Shown here: positions 40,761 to 55,367 of the stretch, piece by piece | How positions within the stretch are numbered: position 1 is the first letter of the stretch | Layout: every line of letters starts with the position of its first letter | NCBI GenBank assembly: GCA_030848705.1 | Contig: JAUIZM010000100.1 | Location: forward strand, 124,001-188,000 | Source: Heracleum sosnowskyi | Lineage: Eukaryota; Streptophyta; Magnoliopsida; Apiales; Apiaceae | Length of the DNA: 64,000 nucleotides | Direction: 5' to 3' | Notes under the pieces: generated by a model | Database searches by the model: none | Told to the model about the DNA's origin: nothing | The model's input: only the letters and a program-made list of their open reading frames with translations | Program-made: the position numbers and the translations under genes

Positions 40761-43700
40761 TTTTAGCACGTGACAAAAAAAAATCGGAAGAAAAATGTCC
40801 GAAACCTCGTTTTTTGAGCGCGTGAAAATGCCAGTGAAACCAATTTTGGGCCAAAAAGTGGGTTTTTTCCCATTTTTGGGGGTCGAAAAAACACATTTCC
40901 GGAAATGAAATTTCGCGTTTTTTGGTCCGTACGTCCATTTTGTACCTCTATTTTAGCACGTGACAAAAAAAATCGGAAGAAAAAACACATTTCCGAGGCC
41001 AAAAAGTGGGTTTTTTCCCATTTTCGGGGGTCGAAAAAACCCATTTCCGGAAATGAAATTTCGCGTTTTTTGTTCCGTACGTCCATTTTAGCACGTAACA
41101 AAAAAAATCGGAAGAAAAATGTCCGGAACCTCGTTTTTTGAGCGCGTGAAAATGCTAGTGAAACCAGTTTTGGGCCAAAAAGTGGGTTTTTTCCCATTTT
41201 CGGGGGTCGAAAAAACCCATTTTCGGAAATGAAATTTCGCGTTTTTTGGTCCGTACGTCCATTTTGTACCTCAATTTTAGCACGTGACAAAAAAAATCGA
41301 AAGAAAAATGTCCGGAACCACGTTTTTTGAGCACGTGAAAATGCAGTGAATCCAGTTTTGGGCCAAAAAAGTGGGTTTTTTTCCCATTTTCGGGGGTCAA
41401 AAAAACCCATTTCCGGAAATGAAATTTCGCGTTTTTTGGTTCGTACGTCCATTTTGTACCTCTATTTTAGCACGTGACAAAAAAAATCGGAAGAAAAATG
41501 TCCGAAACCTCGTTTTTTGAGCGCGTGAAAATGCCAGTGAAACCAATTTTGGGCTAAAAAGTGGGTTTTTTCCCATTTTTGGGGGTCGAAAAAACACATT
41601 TCCGGAAATGAAATTTCGCGTTTTTTGGTCCGTACGTCCATTTTAGCACGTAACAAAAAAAATCGGAAGAAAAATGTCCGAAAACTCGTTTTTTGAGCGC
41701 GTGAAAATGCCAGTGAAACCAGTTTTGGGCCAAAAAGTGGGTTTTTTCCCATTTTCGGGGGTCGAAAAAACCCATTTCCGGAAATGAAATTTCCCGTTTT
41801 TTGGTCCGTACGTCCATTTTGTACCTCAATTTTAGCACGTGACAAAAAAAATCGAAAGAAAAATGTCCGGAACCTCGTTTTTTGAGCACGTGAAAATGCC
41901 AGTGAATCCAGTTTTGGGCCAAAAAGTGGGTTTTTTCCCATTTTCGGGGGTCAAAAAAACCCATTTCCGGAAATGAAATTTCGCGTTTTTTGGTTCGTAC
42001 GTCCATTTTGTACCTCTATTTTAGCACGTGACAAAAAAAATCGGAAGAAAAATGTCCGAAACCTCGTTTTTTGAGCGCGTGAAAATGCCAGTGAAACCAA
42101 TTTTGGGCCAAAAAGTGGGTTTTTTCCCATTTTTGGGGGTCGAAAAAACACATTTCCGGAAATGAAATTTCGCGTTTTTTGGTCCGTACGTCCATTTTGT
42201 ACCTCTATTTTAGCACGTGACAAAAAAAATTGGAAGAAAAAACACATTTCCGAGGCCAAAAAGTGGGTTTTTTCCCATTTTCGGGGGTCGAAAAAACCCA
42301 TTTCCGGAAATGAAATTTCGCGTTTTTTGGTTCGTACGTCCATTTTGTACCTCTATTTTAGCACGTGACAAAAAAAATCGGAAGAAAAATGTCCGAAACC
42401 TCGTTTTTTGAGCGCGTGAAAATGCCAGTGAAACCAATTTTGGGCTAAAAAGTGGGTTTTTTCCCATTTTTGGGGGTCGAAAAAACACATTTCCGGAAAT
42501 GAAATTTCGCGTTTTTTGGTCCGTACGTCCATTTTAGCACGTAACAAAAAAAATCGGAAGAAAAATGTCCGGAACCTCGTTTTTTGAGCGCGTGAAAATG
42601 CCAGTGAAACCAGTTTTGGGCCAAAAAGTGGGTTTTTTCCCATTTTCGGGGGTCGAAAAAACCCATTTTCGGAAATGAAATTTCGCGTTTTTTGGTCCGT
42701 ACGTCCATTTTGTACCTCAATTTTAGCACGTGACAAAAAAAATCGAAAGAAAAATGTCCGGAACCTCGTTTTTTGAGCACGTGAAAATGCCAGTGAATCC
42801 AGTTTTGGGCCAAAAAGTGGGTTTTTTCCCATTTTCGGGGGTCAAAAAAACCCATTTCCGGAAATGAAATTTCGCGTTTTTTGGTTCGTACGTCCATTTT
42901 GTACCTCTATTTTAGCACGTGACAAAAAAAAATCGGAAGAAAAATGTCCGAAACCTCGTTTTTTGAGCGCGTGAAAATGCCAGTGAAACCAATTTTGGGC
43001 CAAAAAGTGGGGTTTTTCCCATTTTTGGGGGTCGAAAAAACACATTTCCGGAAATGAAATTTCGCGTTTTTTGGTCCGTACGTCCATTTTGTACCTCTAT
43101 TTTAGCACGTGACAAAAAAAATCGGAAGAAAAAACACATTTCTGAGGCCAAAAAGTGGGTTTTTTCCCATTTTCGGGGGTCGAAAAAACCCATTTCCGGA
43201 AATGAAATTTCGCGTTTTTTGTTCCGTACGTCCATTTTAGCACGTAACAAAAAAAATCGGAAGAAAAATGTCCGGAACCTCGTTTTTTGAGCGCGTGAAA
43301 ATGCCAGTGAAACCAGTTTTGGGCCAAAAAGTGGGTTTTTTCCCATTTTCGGGGGTCGAAAAAACCCATTTTCGGAAATGAAATTTCGCATTTTTTGGTC
43401 CGTACGTCCATTTTGTACCTCAATTTTAGCACGTGACAAAAAAAATCGAAAGAAAAATGTCCGGAACCTCGTTTTTTGAGCACGTGAAAATGCCAGTGAA
43501 TCCAGTTTTGGGCCAAAAAAGTGGGTTTTTTTCCCATTTTCGGGGGTCAAAAAAACCCATTTCCGGAAATGAAATTTCGCGTTTTTTGGTTCGTACGTCC
43601 ATTTTGTACCTCTATTTTAGCACGTGACAAAAAAAATCGGAAGAAAAATGTCCGAAACCTCGTTTCTTGAGCGCGTGAAAATGCCAGTGAAACCAATTTT

Positions 43701-46700
43701 GGGCTAAAAAGTGGGTTTTTTCCCATTTTTGGGGGTCGAAAAAACACATTTCCGGAAATGAAATTTCGCGTTTTTTGGTCCGTACGTCCATTTTAGCACG
43801 TAACAAAAAAAATCGGAAGAAAAATGTCCGAAACCTCGTTTTTTGAGCGCGTGAAAATGCCAGTGAAACCAGTTTTGGGCCAAAAAGTGGGTTTTTTCCC
43901 ATTTTCGGGGGTCGAAAAAACCCATTTTCGGAAATGAAATTTCGCGTTTTTTGGTCCGTACGTCCATTTTGTACCTCAATTTTAGCACGTGACAAAAAAA
44001 ATCGAAAGAAAAATGTCCGGAACCTCGTTTTTTGAGCGCGTGAAAATGCCAGTGAAACCAATTTTGGGCTAAAAAGTGGGTTTTTTCCCATTTTTGGGGG
44101 TCGAAAAAACACATTTCCGGAAATGAAATTTCGCGTTTTTTGGTCCGTACGTCCATTTTAGCACGTAACAAAAAAAATCGGAAGAAAAATGTCCGGAACC
44201 TCGTTTTTTGAGCGCGTGAAAATGCCAGTGAAACCAGTTTTGGGCCAAAAAGTGGGTTTTTTCCCATTTTCGGGGGTCGAAAAAACCCATTTTCGGAAAT
44301 GAAATTTCGCGTTTTTTGGTCCGTACGTCCATTTTGTACCTCTATTTTAGCACGTGACAAAAAAAATCGGAAGAAAAAACAAATTTCCGAGGCCAAAAAG
44401 TGGGTTTTTTCCCATTTTCGGGGGTCGAAAAAACCCATTTCCGGAAATGAAATTTCGCGTTTTTTGGTTCGTACGTCCATTTTGTACCTCTATTTTAGCA
44501 CGTGACAAAAAAAATCGGAAGAAAAATGTCCGAAACCTCGTTTTTTGAGCGCGTGAAAATGCCAGTGAAACCAATTTTGGGCTAAAAAGTGGGTTTTTTC
44601 CCATTTTTGGGGGTCGAAAAAACACATTTCCGGAAATGAAATTTCGCGTTTTTTGGTCCGTACGTCCATTTTAGCACGTAACAAAAAAAATCGGAAGAAA
44701 AATGTCCGGAACCTCGTTTTTTGAGCGCGTGAAAATGCCAGTGAAACCAGTTTTGGGCCAAAAAGTGGGTTTTTTCCCATTTTCGGGGGTCGAAAAAACC
44801 CATTTTCGGAAATGAAATTTCGCGTTTTTTGGTCCGTACGTCCATTTTGTACCTCAATTTTAGCACGTGACAAAAAAAATCGAAAGAAAAATGTCCGGAA
44901 CCTCGTTTTTTGAGCACGTGAAAATGCCAGTGAATCCAGTTTTGGGCCAAAAAGTGGGTTTTTTCCCATTTTCGGGGGTCAAAAAAACCCATTTCCGGAA
45001 ATGAAATTTCGCGTTTTTTGGTTCGTACGTCCATTTTGTACCTCTATTTTAGCACGTGACAAAAAAAAATCGGAAGAAAAATGTCCGAAACCTCGTTTTT
45101 TGAGCGCGTGAAAATGCCAGTGAAACCAATTTTGGGCCAAAAAGTGGGTTTTTTCCCATTTTTGGGGGTCGAAAAAACACATTTCCGGAAATGAAATTTC
45201 GCGTTTTTTGGTCCGTACGTCCATTTTGTACCTCTATTTTAGCACGTGACAAAAAAAATCGGAAGAAAAAACACATTTCCGAGGCCAAAAAGTGGGTTTT
45301 TTCCCATTTTCGGGGGTCGAAAAAACCCATTTCCGGAAATGAAATTTCGCGTTTTTTGATCCGTACGTCCATTTTAGCACGTAACAAAAAAAATCGGAAG
45401 AAAAATGTCCGGAACCTCGTTTTTTGAGCGCGTGAAAATGCCAGTGAAACCAGTTTTGGGCCAAAAAGTGGGTTTTTTCCCATTTTCGGGGGTCGAAAAA
45501 ACCCATTTTCGGAAATGAAATTTCGCGTTTTTTGGTTCGTACGTCCATTTTGTACCTCAATTTTAGCACGTGACAAAAAAAATCGAAAGAAAAATGTCCG
45601 GAACCACGTTTTTTGAGCACGTGAAAATGCCAGTGAATCCAGTTTTGGGCCAAAAAAGTGGGTTTTTTTCCCATTTTCGGGGGTCAAAAAAACCCATTTC
45701 CGGAAATGAAATTTCGCGTTTTTTTGGTTCGTACGTCCATTTTGTACCTCTATTTTAGCACGTGACAAAAAAAATCGGAAGAAAAATGTCCGAAACCTCG
45801 TTTTTTGAGCGCGTGAAAATGCCAGTGAAACCAATTTTGGGCTAAAAAGTGGGTTTTTTCCCATTTTTGGGGGTCGAAAAAACACATTTCCGGAAATGAA
45901 ATTTCGCGTTTTTTGGTCCGTACGTCCATTTTAGCACGTAACAAAAAAAATCGGAAGAAAAATGTCCGAAAACTCGTTTTTTGAGCGCGTGAAAATGCCA
46001 GTGAAACCAGTTTTGGGCCAAAAAGTGGGTTTTTTCCCATTTTCGGGGGTCGAAAAAACCCATTTCCGGAAATGAAATTTCCCGTTTTTTGGTCCGTACG
46101 TCTATTTTGTACCTCAATTTTAGCACGTGACAAAAAAATCGAAAGAAAAATGTCCGGAACCTCGTTTTTTGAGCACGTGAAAATGCCAGTGAATCCAGTT
46201 TTGGGCCAAAAAGTGGGTTTTTTCCCATTTTCGGGGGTCAAAAAAACCCATTTCCGGAAATGAAATTTCGCGTTTTTTGGTTCGTACGTCCATTTTGTAC
46301 CTCTATTTTAGCACGTGACAAAAAAAATCGGAAGAAAAATGTCCGAAACCTCGTTTTTTGAGCGCGTGAAAATGCCAGTGAAACCAATTTTGGGCCAAAA
46401 AGTGGGTTTTTTCCCATTTTTGGGGATCGAAAAAACACATTTCCGGAAATGAAATTTTGCGTTTTTTGGTCCGTACGTCCATTTTGTACCTCTATTTTAG
46501 CACGTGACAAAAAAAATCGGAAGAAAAAACACATTTCCGAGGCCAAAAAGTGGGTTTTTTCCCATTTTCGGGGGTCGAAAAAACCCATTTCCGGAAATGA
46601 AATTTCGCGTTTTTTGGTTCGTACGTCCATTTTGTACCTCTATTTTAGCACGTGACAAAAAAAATCGGAAGAAAAATGTCCGAAACCTCGTTTTTTGAGC

Positions 46701-49700
46701 GCGTGAAAATGCCAGTGAAACCAATTTTGGGCTAAAAAGTGGGTTTTTTCCCATTTTTGGGGGTCGAAAAAACACATTTCCGGAAATGAAATTTCGCGTT
46801 TTTTGGTCCGTACGTCCATTTTAGCACGTAACAAAAAAAATCGGAAGAAAAATGTCCGGAACCTCGTTTTTTGAGCGCGTGAAAATGCCAGTGAAACCAG
46901 TTTTGGGCCAAAAAGTGGGTTTTTTCCCATTTTCGGGGGTCGAAAAAACCCATTTTCGGAAATGAAATTTCGCGTTTTTTGGTCCGTACGTCCATTTTGT
47001 ACCTCAATTTTAGCACGTGACAAAAAAAATCGAAAGAAAAATGTCCGGAACCTCGTTTTTTGAGCACGTGAAAATGCCAGTGAATCCAGTTTTGGGCCAA
47101 AAAGTGGGTTTTTTCCCATTTTCGGGGGTCAAAAAAACCCATTTCCGGAAATGAAATTTCGCGTTTTTTGGTTCGTACGTCCATTTTGTACCTCTATTTT
47201 AGCACGTGACAAAAAAAAATCGGAAGAAAAATGTCCGAAACCTCGTTTTTTGAGCGCGTGAAAATGCCAGTGAAACCAATTTTGGGCCAAAAAGTGGGGT
47301 TTTTCCCATTTTTGGGGGTCGAAAAAACACATTTCCGGAAATGAAATTTCGCGTTTTTTGGTCCGTACGTCCATTTTGTACCTCTATTTTAGCACGTGAC
47401 AAAAAAAATCGGAAGAAAAAACACATTTCCGAGGCCAAAAAGTGGGTTTTTTCCCATTTTCGGGGGTCGAAAAAACCCATTTCCGGAAATGAAATTTCGC
47501 GTTTTTTGTTCCGTACGTCCATTTTAGCACGTAACAAAAAAAATCGGAAGAAAAATGTCCGGAACCTCGTTTTTTGAGCGCGTGAAAATGCCAGTGAAAC
47601 CAGTTTTGGGCCAAAAAGTGGGTTTTTTTCCCATTTTCGGGTGTCGAAAAAACCCATTTTCGGAAATGAAATTTCGCATTTTTTGGTCCGTACGTCCATT
47701 TTGTACCTCAATTTTAGCACGTGACAAAAAAAATCGAAAGAAAAATGTCCGGAACCTCGTTTTTTGAGCACGTGAAAATGCCAGTGAATCCAGTTTTGGG
47801 CCAAAAAAGTGGGTTTTTTTCCCATTTTCGGGGGTCAAAAAAACCCATTTCCGGAAATGAAATTTCGCGTTTTTTGGTTCGTACGTCCATTTTGTACCTC
47901 TATTTTAGCACGTGACAAAAAAAATCGGAAGAAAAATGTCCGAAACCTCGTTTTTTGAGCGCGTGAAAATGCCAGTGAAACCAATTTTGGGCTAAAAAGT
48001 GGGTTTTTTCCCATTTTTGGGGGTCGAAAAAACACATTTCCGGAAATGAAATTTCGCGTTTTTTGGTCCGTACGTCCATTTTAGCACGTAACAAAAAAAA
48101 TCGGAAGAAAAATGTCCGAAACCTCGTTTTTTGAGCGCGTGAAAATGCCAGTGAAACCAGTTTTGGGCCAAAAAGTGGGTTTTTTCCCATTTTCGGGGGT
48201 CGAAAAAACCCATTTTCGGAAATGAAATTTCGCGTTTTTTGGTCCGTACGTCCATTTTGTACCTCAATTTTAGCACGTGACAAAAAAAATCGAAAGAAAA
48301 ATGTCCGGAACCTCGTTTTTTCAGCGCGTGAAAATGCCAGTGAAACCAATTTTGGGCTAAAAAGTGGGTTTTTTCCCATTTTTGGGGGTCGAAAAAACAC
48401 ATTTCCGGAAATGAAATTTCGCGTTTTTTGGTCCGTACGTCCATTTTAGCACGTAACAAAAAAAATCGGAAGAAAAATGTCCGGAACCTCGTTTTTTGAG
48501 CGCGTGAAAATGCCAGTGAAACCAGTTTTGGGCCAAAAAGTGGGTTTTTTCCCATTTTCGGGGGTCGAAAAAACCCATTTTCGGAAATGAAATTTCGCGT
48601 TTTTTGGTCCGTACGTCCATTTTGTACCTCAATTTTAGCACGTGACAAAAAAAATCGAAAGAAAAATGTCCGGAACCTCGTTTTTTGAGCACGTGAAAAT
48701 GCCAGTGAATCCAGTTTTGGGCCAAAAAGTGGGTTTTTTCCCATTTTCGGGGGTCAAAAAAACCCATTTCCGGAAATGAAATTTCGCGTTTTTTGGTTCG
48801 TACGTCCATTTTGTACCTCTATTTTAGCACGTGACAAAAAAAAATCGGAAGAAAAATGTCCGAAACCTCGTTTTTTGAGCGCGTGAAAATGCCAGTGAAA
48901 CCAATTTTGGGCCAAAAAGTGGGGTTTTTCCCATTTTTGGGGGTCGAAAAAACACATTTCCGGAAATGAAATTTCGCGTTTTTTGGTCCGTACGTCCATT
49001 TTGTACCTCTATTTTAGCACGTGACAAAAAAAATCGGAAGAAAAAACACATTTCCGAGGCCAAAAAGTGGGTTTTTTCCCATTTTCGGGGGTCGAAAAAA
49101 CCCATTTCCGGAAATGAAATTTCGCGTTTTTTGTTCCGTACGTCCATTTTAGCACGTAACAAAAAAAATCGGAAGAAAAATGTCCGGAACCTCGTTTTTT
49201 GAGCGCGTGAAAATGCCAGTGAAACCAGTTTTGGGCCAAAAAGTGGGTTTTTTCCCATTTTCGGGGGTCGAAAAAACCCATTTTCGGAAATGAAATTTCG
49301 CATTTTTTGGTCCGTACGTCCATTTTGTACCTCAATTTTAGCACGTGACAAAAAAAATCGAAAGAAAAATGTCCGGAACCTCGTTTTTTGAGCACGTGAA
49401 AATGCCAGTGAATCCAGTTTTGGGCCAAAAAAGTGGGTTTTTTTCCCATTTTCGGGGGTCAAAAAAACCCATTTCCGGAAATGAAATTTCGCGTTTTTTG
49501 GTTCGTACGTCCATTTTGTACCTCTATTTTAGCACGTGACAAAAAAAATCGGAAGAAAAATGTCCGAAACCTCGTTTTTTGAGCGCGTGAAAATGCCAGT
49601 GAAACCAATTTTGGGCTAAAAAGTGGGTTTTTTCCCATTTTTGGGGGTCGAAAAAACACATTTCCGGAAATGAAATTTCGCGTTTTTTGGTCCGTACGTC

Positions 49701-52694
49701 CATTTTAGCACGTAACAAAAAAAATCGGAAGAAAAATGTCCGAAACCTCGTTTTTTGAGCGCGTGAAAATGCCAGTGAAACCAGTTTTGGGCCAAAAAGT
49801 GGGTTTTTTCCCATTTTCGGGGGTCGAAAAAACCCATTTTCGGAAATGAAATTTCGCGTTTTTTGGTCCGTACGTCCATTTTGTACCTCAATTTTAGCAC
49901 GTGACAAAAAAAATCGAAAGAAAAATGTCCGGAACCTCGTTTTTTGAGCGCGTGAAAATGCCAGTGAAACCAATTTTGGGCTAAAAAGTGGGTTTTTTCC
50001 CATTTTTGGGGGTCGAAAAAACACATTTCCGGAAATGAAATTTCGCGTTTTTTGGTCCGTACGTCCATTTTAGCACGTAACAAAAAAAATCGGAAGAAAA
50101 ATGTCCGGAACCTCGTTTTTTGAGCGCGTGAAAATGCCAGTGAAACCAGTTTTGGGCCAAAAAGTGGGTTTTTTCCCATTTTCGGGGGTCGAAAAAACCC
50201 ATTTTCGGAAATGAAATTTCGCGTTTTTTGGTCCGTACGTCCATTTTGTACCTCTATTTTAGCACGTGACAAAAAAAATCGGAAGAAAAAACAAATTTCC
50301 GAGGCCAAAAAGTGGGTTTTTTCCCATTTTCGGGGGTCGAAAAAACCCATTTCCGGAAATGAAATTTCGCGTTTTTTGGTTCGTACGTCCATTTTGTACC
50401 TCTATTTTAGCACGTGACAAAAAAAATCGGAAGAAAAATGTCCGAAACCTCGTTTTTTGAGCGCGTGAAAATGCCAGTGAAACCAATTTTGGGCTAAAAA
50501 GTGGGTTTTTTCCCATTTTTGGGGGTCGAAAAAACACATTTCCGGAAATGAAATTTCGCGTTTTTTGGTCCGTACGTCCATTTTAGCACGTAACAAAAAA
50601 AATCGGAAGAAAAATGTCCGGAACCTCGTTTTTTGAGCGCGTGAAAATGCCAGTGAAACCAGTTTTGGGCCAAAAAGTGGGTTTTTTCCCATTTTCGGGG
50701 GTCGAAAAAACCCATTTTCGGAAATGAAATTTCGCGTTTTTTGGTCCGTACGTCCATTTTGTACCTCAATTTTAGCACGTGACAAAAAAAATCGAAAGAA
50801 AAATGTCCGGAACCTCGTTTTTTGAGCACGTGAAAATGCCAGTGAATCCAGTTTTGGGCCAAAAAGTGGGTTTTTTCCCATTTTCGGGGGTCAAAAAAAC
50901 CCATTTCCGGAAATGAAATTTCGCGTTTTTTGGTTCGTACGTCCATTTTGTACCTCTATTTTAGCACGTGACAAAAAAAAATCGGAAGAAAAATGTCCGA
51001 AACCTCGTTTTTTGAGCGCGTGAAAATGCCAGTGAAACCAATTTTGGGCCAAAAAGTGGGTTTTTTCCCATTTTTGGGGGTCGAAAAAACACATTTCCGG
51101 AAATGAAATTTCGCGTTTTTTGGTCCGTACGTCCATTTTGTACCTCTATTTTAGCACGTGACAAAAAAAATCGGAAGAAAAAACACATTTCCGAGGCCAA
51201 AAAGTGGGTTTTTTCCCATTTTCGGGGGTCGAAAAAACCCATTTCCGGAAATGAAATTTCGCGTTTTTTGATCCGTACGTCCATTTTAGCACGTAACAAA
51301 AAAAATCGGAAGAAAAATGTCCGGAACCTCGTTTTTTGAGCGCGTGAAAATGCCAGTGAAACCAGTTTTGGGCCAAAAAGTGGGTTTTTTCCCATTTTCG
51401 GGGGTCGAAAAAACCCATTTTCGGAAATGAAATTTCGCGTTTTTTGGTTCGTACGTCCATTTTGTACCTCAATTTTAGCACGTGACAAAAAAAATCGAAA
51501 GAAAAATGTCCGGAACCACGTTTTTTGAGCACGTGAAAATGCCAGTGAATCCAGTTTTGGGCCAAAAAAGTGGGTTTTTTTCCCATTTTCGGGGGTCAAA
51601 AAAACCCATTTCCGGAAATGAAATTTCGCGTTTTTTGGTTCGTACGTCCATTTTGTACCTCTATTTTAGCACGTGACAAAAAAAATCGGAAGAAAAATGT
51701 CCGAAACCTCGTTTTTTGAGCGCGTGAAAATGCCAGTGAAACCAATTTTGGGCTAAAAAGTGGGTTTTTTCCCATTTTTGGGGGTCGAAAAAACACATTT
51801 CCGGAAATGAAATTTCGCGTTTTTTGGTTCGTACGTCCATTTTAGCACGTAACAAAAAAAATCGGAAGAAAAATGTCCGAAAACTCGTTTTTTGAGCGCG
51901 TGAAAATGCCAGTGAAACCAGTTTTGGGCCAAAAAGTGGGTTTTTTCCCATTTTCGGGGGTCGAAAAAACCCATTTCCGGAAATGAAATTTCCCGTTTTT
52001 TGGTCCGTACGTCCATTTTGTACCTCAATTTTAGCACGTGACAAAAAAAATCGAAAGAAAAATGTCCGGAACCTCGTTTTTTGAGCACGTGAAAATGCCA
52101 GTGAATCCAGTTTTGGGCCAAAAAGTGGGTTTTTTCCCATTTTCGGGGGTCAAAAAAACCCATTTCCGGAAATGAAATTTCGCGTTTTTTGGTTCGTACG
52201 TCCATTTTGTACCTCTATTTTAGCACGTGACAAAAAAAATCGGAAGAAAAATGTCCGAAACCTCGTTTTTTGAGCGCGTGAAAATGCCAGTGAAACCAAT
52301 TTTGGGCCAAAAAGTGGGTTTTTTCCCATTTTTGGGGGTCGAAAAAACACATTTCCGGAAATGAAATTTCGCGTTTTTTGGTCCGTACGTCCATTTTGTA
52401 CCTCTATTTTAGCACGTGACAAAAAAAATCGGAAGAAAAAACACATTTCCGAGGCCAAAAAGTGGGTTTTTTCCCATTTTCGGGGGTCGAAAAAACCCAT
52501 TTCCGGAAATGAAATTTCGCGTTTTTTGGTTCGTACGTCCATTTTGTACCTCTATTTTAGCACGTGACAAAAAAAATCGGAAGAAAAATGTCCGGAACCT
52601 CGTTTTTTGAGCACGTGAAAATGCCAGTGAATCCAGTTTTGGGCCAAAAAGTGGGTTTTTTCCCATTTTCGGGGGTCAAAAAAACCCATTTCCG

Positions 52695-55367
52695 GAAATG
52701 AAATTTCGCGTTTTTTGGTTCGTACGTCCATTTTGTACCTCTATTTTAGCACGTGACAAAAAAAATCGGAAGAAAAATGTCCGAAACCTCGTTTTTTGAG
52801 CGCGTGAAAATGCCAGTGAAACCAATTTTGGGCCAAAAAGTGGGTTTTTTCCCATTTTTGGGGGTCGAAAAAACACATTTCCGGAAATGAAATTTCGCGT
52901 TTTTTGGTCCGTACGTCCATTTTGTACCTCTATTTTAGCACGTGACAAAAAAAATCGGAAGAAAAAACACATTTCCGAGGCCAAAAAGTGGGTTTTTTCC
53001 CATTTTCGGGGGTCGAAAAAACCCATTTCCGGTAATGAAATTTCGCGTTTTTTGGTTCGTACGTCCATTTTGTACCTCTATTTTAGCACGTGACAAAAAA
53101 AATCGGAAGAAAAATGTCCGAAACCTCGTTTTTTGAGCGCGTGAAAATGCCAGTGAAACCAATTTTGGGCTAAAAAGTGGGTTTTTTCCCATTTTTGGGG
53201 GTCGAAAAAACACATTTCCGGAAATGAAATTTCGCGTTTTTTGGTCCGTACGTCCATTTTAGCACGTAACAAAAAAAATCGGAAGAAAAATGTCCGGAAC
53301 CTCGTTTTTTGAGCGCGTGAAAATGCCAGTGAAACCAGTTTTGGGCCAAAAAGTGGGTTTTTTCCCATTTTCGGGGGTCGAAAAAACCCATTTTCGGAAA
53401 TGAAATTTCGCGTTTTTTGGTCCGTACGTCCATTTTGTACCTCAATTTTAGCACGTGACAAAAAAAATCGAAAGAAAAATGTCCGGAACCTCGTTTTTTG
53501 AGCACGTGAAAATGCCAGTGAATCCAGTTTTGGGCCAAAAAGTGGGTTTTTTCCCATTTTCGGGGGTCAAAAAAACCCATTTCCGGAAATGAAATTTCGC
53601 GTTTTTTGGTTCGTACGTCCATTTTGTACCTCTATTTTAGCACGTGACAAAAAAAATCGGAAGAAAAATGTCCGAAACCTCGTTTTTTGAGCGCGTGAAA
53701 ATGCCAGTGAAACCAATTTTGGGCCAAAAAGTGGGTTTTTTCCCATTTTTGGGGGTCGAAAAAACACATTTCCGGAAATGAAATTTCGCGTTTTTTGGTC
53801 CGTACGTCCATTTTGTACCTCTATTTTAGCACGTGACAAAAAAAATCGGAAGAAAAAACACATTTCCGAGGCCAAAAAGTGGGTTTTTTCCCATTTTCGG
53901 GGGTCGAAAAAACCCATTTCCGGAAATGAAATTTCGCGTTTTTTGGTTCGTACGTCCATTTTGTACCTCTATTTTAGCACGTGACAAAAAAAATCGGAAG
54001 AAAAATGTCCGAAACCTCGTTTTTTGAGCGCGTGAAAATGCCAGTGAAACCAATTTTGGGCTAAAAAGTGGGTTTTTTCCCATTTTTGGGGGTCGAAAAA
54101 ACACATTTCCGGAAATGAAATTTCGCGTTTTTTGGTCCGTACGTCCATTTTAGCACGTAACAAAAAAAATCGGAAGAAAAATGTCCGAAAACTCGTTTTT
54201 TGAGCGCGTGAAAATGCCAGTGAAACCAGTTTTGGGCCAAAAAGTGGGTTTTTTCCCATTTTCGGGGGTCGAAAAAACCCATTTCCGGAAATGAAATTTC
54301 CCGTTTTTTGGTCCGTACGTCCATTTTGTACCTCAATTTTAGCACGTGACAAAAAAAATCGAAAGAAAAATGTCCGGAACCTCGTTTTTTGAGCACGTGA
54401 AAATGCCAGTGAATCCAGTTTTGGGCCAAAAAGTGGGTTTTTTCCCATTTTCGGGGGTCAAAAAAACCCATTTCCGGAAATGAAATTTCGCGTTTTTTGG
54501 TTCGTACGTCCATTTTGTACCTCTATTTTAGCACGTGACAAAAAAAATCGGAAGAAAAATGTCCGAAACCTCGTTTTTTGAGCGCGTGAAAATGCCAGTG
54601 AAACCAATTTTGGGCCAAAAAGTGGGTTTTTTCCCATTTTTGGGGGTCGAAAAAACACATTTCCGGAAATGAAATTTCGCGTTTTTTGGTCCGTACGTCC
54701 ATTTTGTACCTCTATTTTAGCACGTGACAAAAAAAATCGGAAGAAAAAACACATTTCCGAGGCCAAAAAGTGGGTTTTTTCCCATTTTCGGGGGTCGAAA
54801 AAACCCATTTCCGGAAATGAAATTTCGCGTTTTTTGGTTCGTACGTCCATTTTGTACCTCTATTTTAGCACGTGACAAAAAAAATCGGAAGAAAAATGTC
54901 CGAAACCTCGTTTTTTGAGCGCGTGAAAATGCCAGTGAAACCAATTTTGGGCTAAAAAGTGGGTTTTTTCCCATTTTTGGGGGTCGAAAAAACACATTTC
55001 CGGAAATGAAATTTCGCGTTTTTTGGTCCGTACGTCCATTTTAGCACGTAACAAAAAAAATCGGAAGAAAAATGTCCGGAACCTCGTTTTTTGAGCGCGT
55101 GAAAATGCCAGTGAAACCAGTTTTGGGCCAAAAAGTGGGTTTTTTCCCATTTTCGGGGGTCGAAAAAACCCATTTTCGGAAATGAAATTTCGCGTTTTTT
55201 GGTCCGTACGTCCATTTTGTACCTCAATTTTAGCACGTGACAAAAAAAATCGAAAGAAAAATGTCCGGAACCTCGTTTTTTGAGCACGTGAAAATGCCAG
55301 TGAATCCAGTTTTGGGCCAAAAAGTGGGTTTTTTCCCATTTTCGGGGGTCAAAAAAACCCATTTCCG
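52695..55367. repeat. Three consecutive canonical 891-bp higher-order units
   Basis: Units start at 52695, 53586 and 54477. Within the second, monomer starts are 53586, 53775, 53923, 54112 and 54288, giving lengths 189, 148, 189, 176 and 189. The third unit differs from the second at diagnostic sites: its fourth monomer has GTCCGGAACCTCG rather than GTCCGAAAACTCG, and its fifth begins TTTCGCG rather than TTTCCCG. The array structure is therefore fixed while the sequence variants are shuffled. Confidence 0.93.
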
